A stretch of DNA of 64,000 nt, from assembly GCF_003148645.1 (NCBI RefSeq), contig NZ_QGGP01000005.1, positions 139,219 to 203,218 on the forward strand, read 5' to 3'. The translations under genes and the position numbers were made by a program. The stretch's first letter is position 1. Every line of letters starts with the position of its first letter. The DNA is from Xanthomarina spongicola (GTDB taxonomy: Bacteria; Bacteroidota; Bacteroidia; Flavobacteriales; Flavobacteriaceae). This document shows, piece by piece, positions 63,720 to 64,000 of the stretch. The notes below the pieces were generated by a model that saw only the letters and a program-made list of their open reading frames with translations, was not told the origin of the DNA and did not search any database.

Positions 63720-63956
63720 ATGAAAAAAATACTAGTTGCACCTTTTTTACTCCTGATTAAAATATATCAAACTGTTATTTCTCCATTTACTCCAGCTACT
63801 TGTAGGTTTCAACCAACTTGTTCGCATTACGCAAAGGAAGCTTTAGAAAAACATGGTTTTTTTAAAGGTGGAAAATTGGCTATAATTAGGATTTTTAGTT
63901 GTCATCCTTGGGGACGTTCTGGTTACGATCCTGTTCCAGAAAAGGATGACAACTAA
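63720..63956 (+). CDS. yidD: Membrane protein insertion efficiency factor YidD
   Basis: A 78-residue protein with an N-terminal amphipathic/hydrophobic helix ([19 protein letters not shown]) and the YidD core [18 protein letters not shown], then [15 protein letters not shown]. The three conserved Cys are present. It assists YidC/Sec insertion near the inner membrane. It is in an operon with cysS. Confidence 0.95.
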   Translation: MKKILVAPFLLLIKIYQTVISPFTPATCRFQPTCSHYAKEALEKHGFFKGGKLAIIRIFSCHPWGRSGYDPVPEKDDN

Positions 63957-64000
63957 AAATTGCCAACGCGCCAACTCGCATGTTCGCTAAAAATGTACAC

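Overview
The window comes from a low-GC, probably marine member of the Flavobacteriaceae (Bacteroidota). The evidence is the promoter motif (TTG/TTTG, about 20 bases, TAnnTTTG), type IX secretion C-terminal domains of both type A and type B, glutamine synthetase III, lineage-typical DUF families (DUF3078, DUF4197, DUF4293, DUF1599), Rho with a long disordered insert, and A-rich rather than Shine-Dalgarno-rich leaders. Most of it is ordinary chromosome with tightly packed short operons.

Layout. 0-18.5 kb: DUF4197 lipoprotein, a B12-binding-like protein, pyrF, prfA, a B12-dependent ribonucleotide reductase, DUF3078, purM, outer-membrane proteins, glutamine synthetase III, a Ca/Na antiporter, a BlaI/BlaR1-type sensor pair and a secreted endonuclease I. 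18.5-21.2 kb: a 50-residue basic protein, tRNA-Arg and a FUSC-family membrane protein read leftwards. 21.2-32.0 kb: a block of twelve rightward genes for stress survival (SDR, zinc dehydrogenase, Dps, HPF, UspA, HdeD, catalase, SnoaL-like, DsbA-like, a 102-residue unknown, pirin, NhaA). 32-45 kb: mscS, clpS-prmA-tpiA, an oligopeptide-type permease, DoxX, DUF1599, then folP-lipoprotein-cdaA-DUF3667, an ABC exporter and truA. 45-64 kb: phosphoesterase, rho, rpsT, tRNA-Glu, proS, a YG-rich lipoprotein, an OmpP1/FadL-type porin, two type IX-secreted repeat proteins (614 and 2145 residues), folE, cysS and yidD.

The most notable structure is that the 10.8 kb stress block is bracketed by a perfect 80-bp direct repeat (21110-21189 and 31920-31999). 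The repeat is the 5' coding end of the FUSC gene. Both copies keep the same promoter-like TATCTTTG just outside the repeat, while the leader between has diverged. This looks like an island acquired by recombination at the 5' end of the FUSC gene, leaving a dead 5' fragment at 32.0 kb. No integrase or transposase is visible. The island's genes form a coherent set: DNA and iron protection (Dps), peroxide removal (catalase), ribosome hibernation (HPF), universal stress proteins, redox and thiol proteins, and Na+/H+ exchange.

Other points of interest: two genes whose conserved N-termini extend upstream of any ATG, GTG or TTG (FUSC, and the DppB-like permease with a likely CTG start); a DoxX gene whose longest frame begins inside an intergenic repeat; a BlaI promoter covered by two dyads; a TonB-plug-like tail shared by the BlaR1-like peptidase and the DoxX protein; two identical TGATAAAAATCA boxes, one before nrdJ and one before an orphan terminator that may end a small RNA; a hairpin that touches the start codon of a secreted protein; and nine 73-residue repeats in the giant surface protein. 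All assignments are from reading the sequence and family knowledge; no database search was run.
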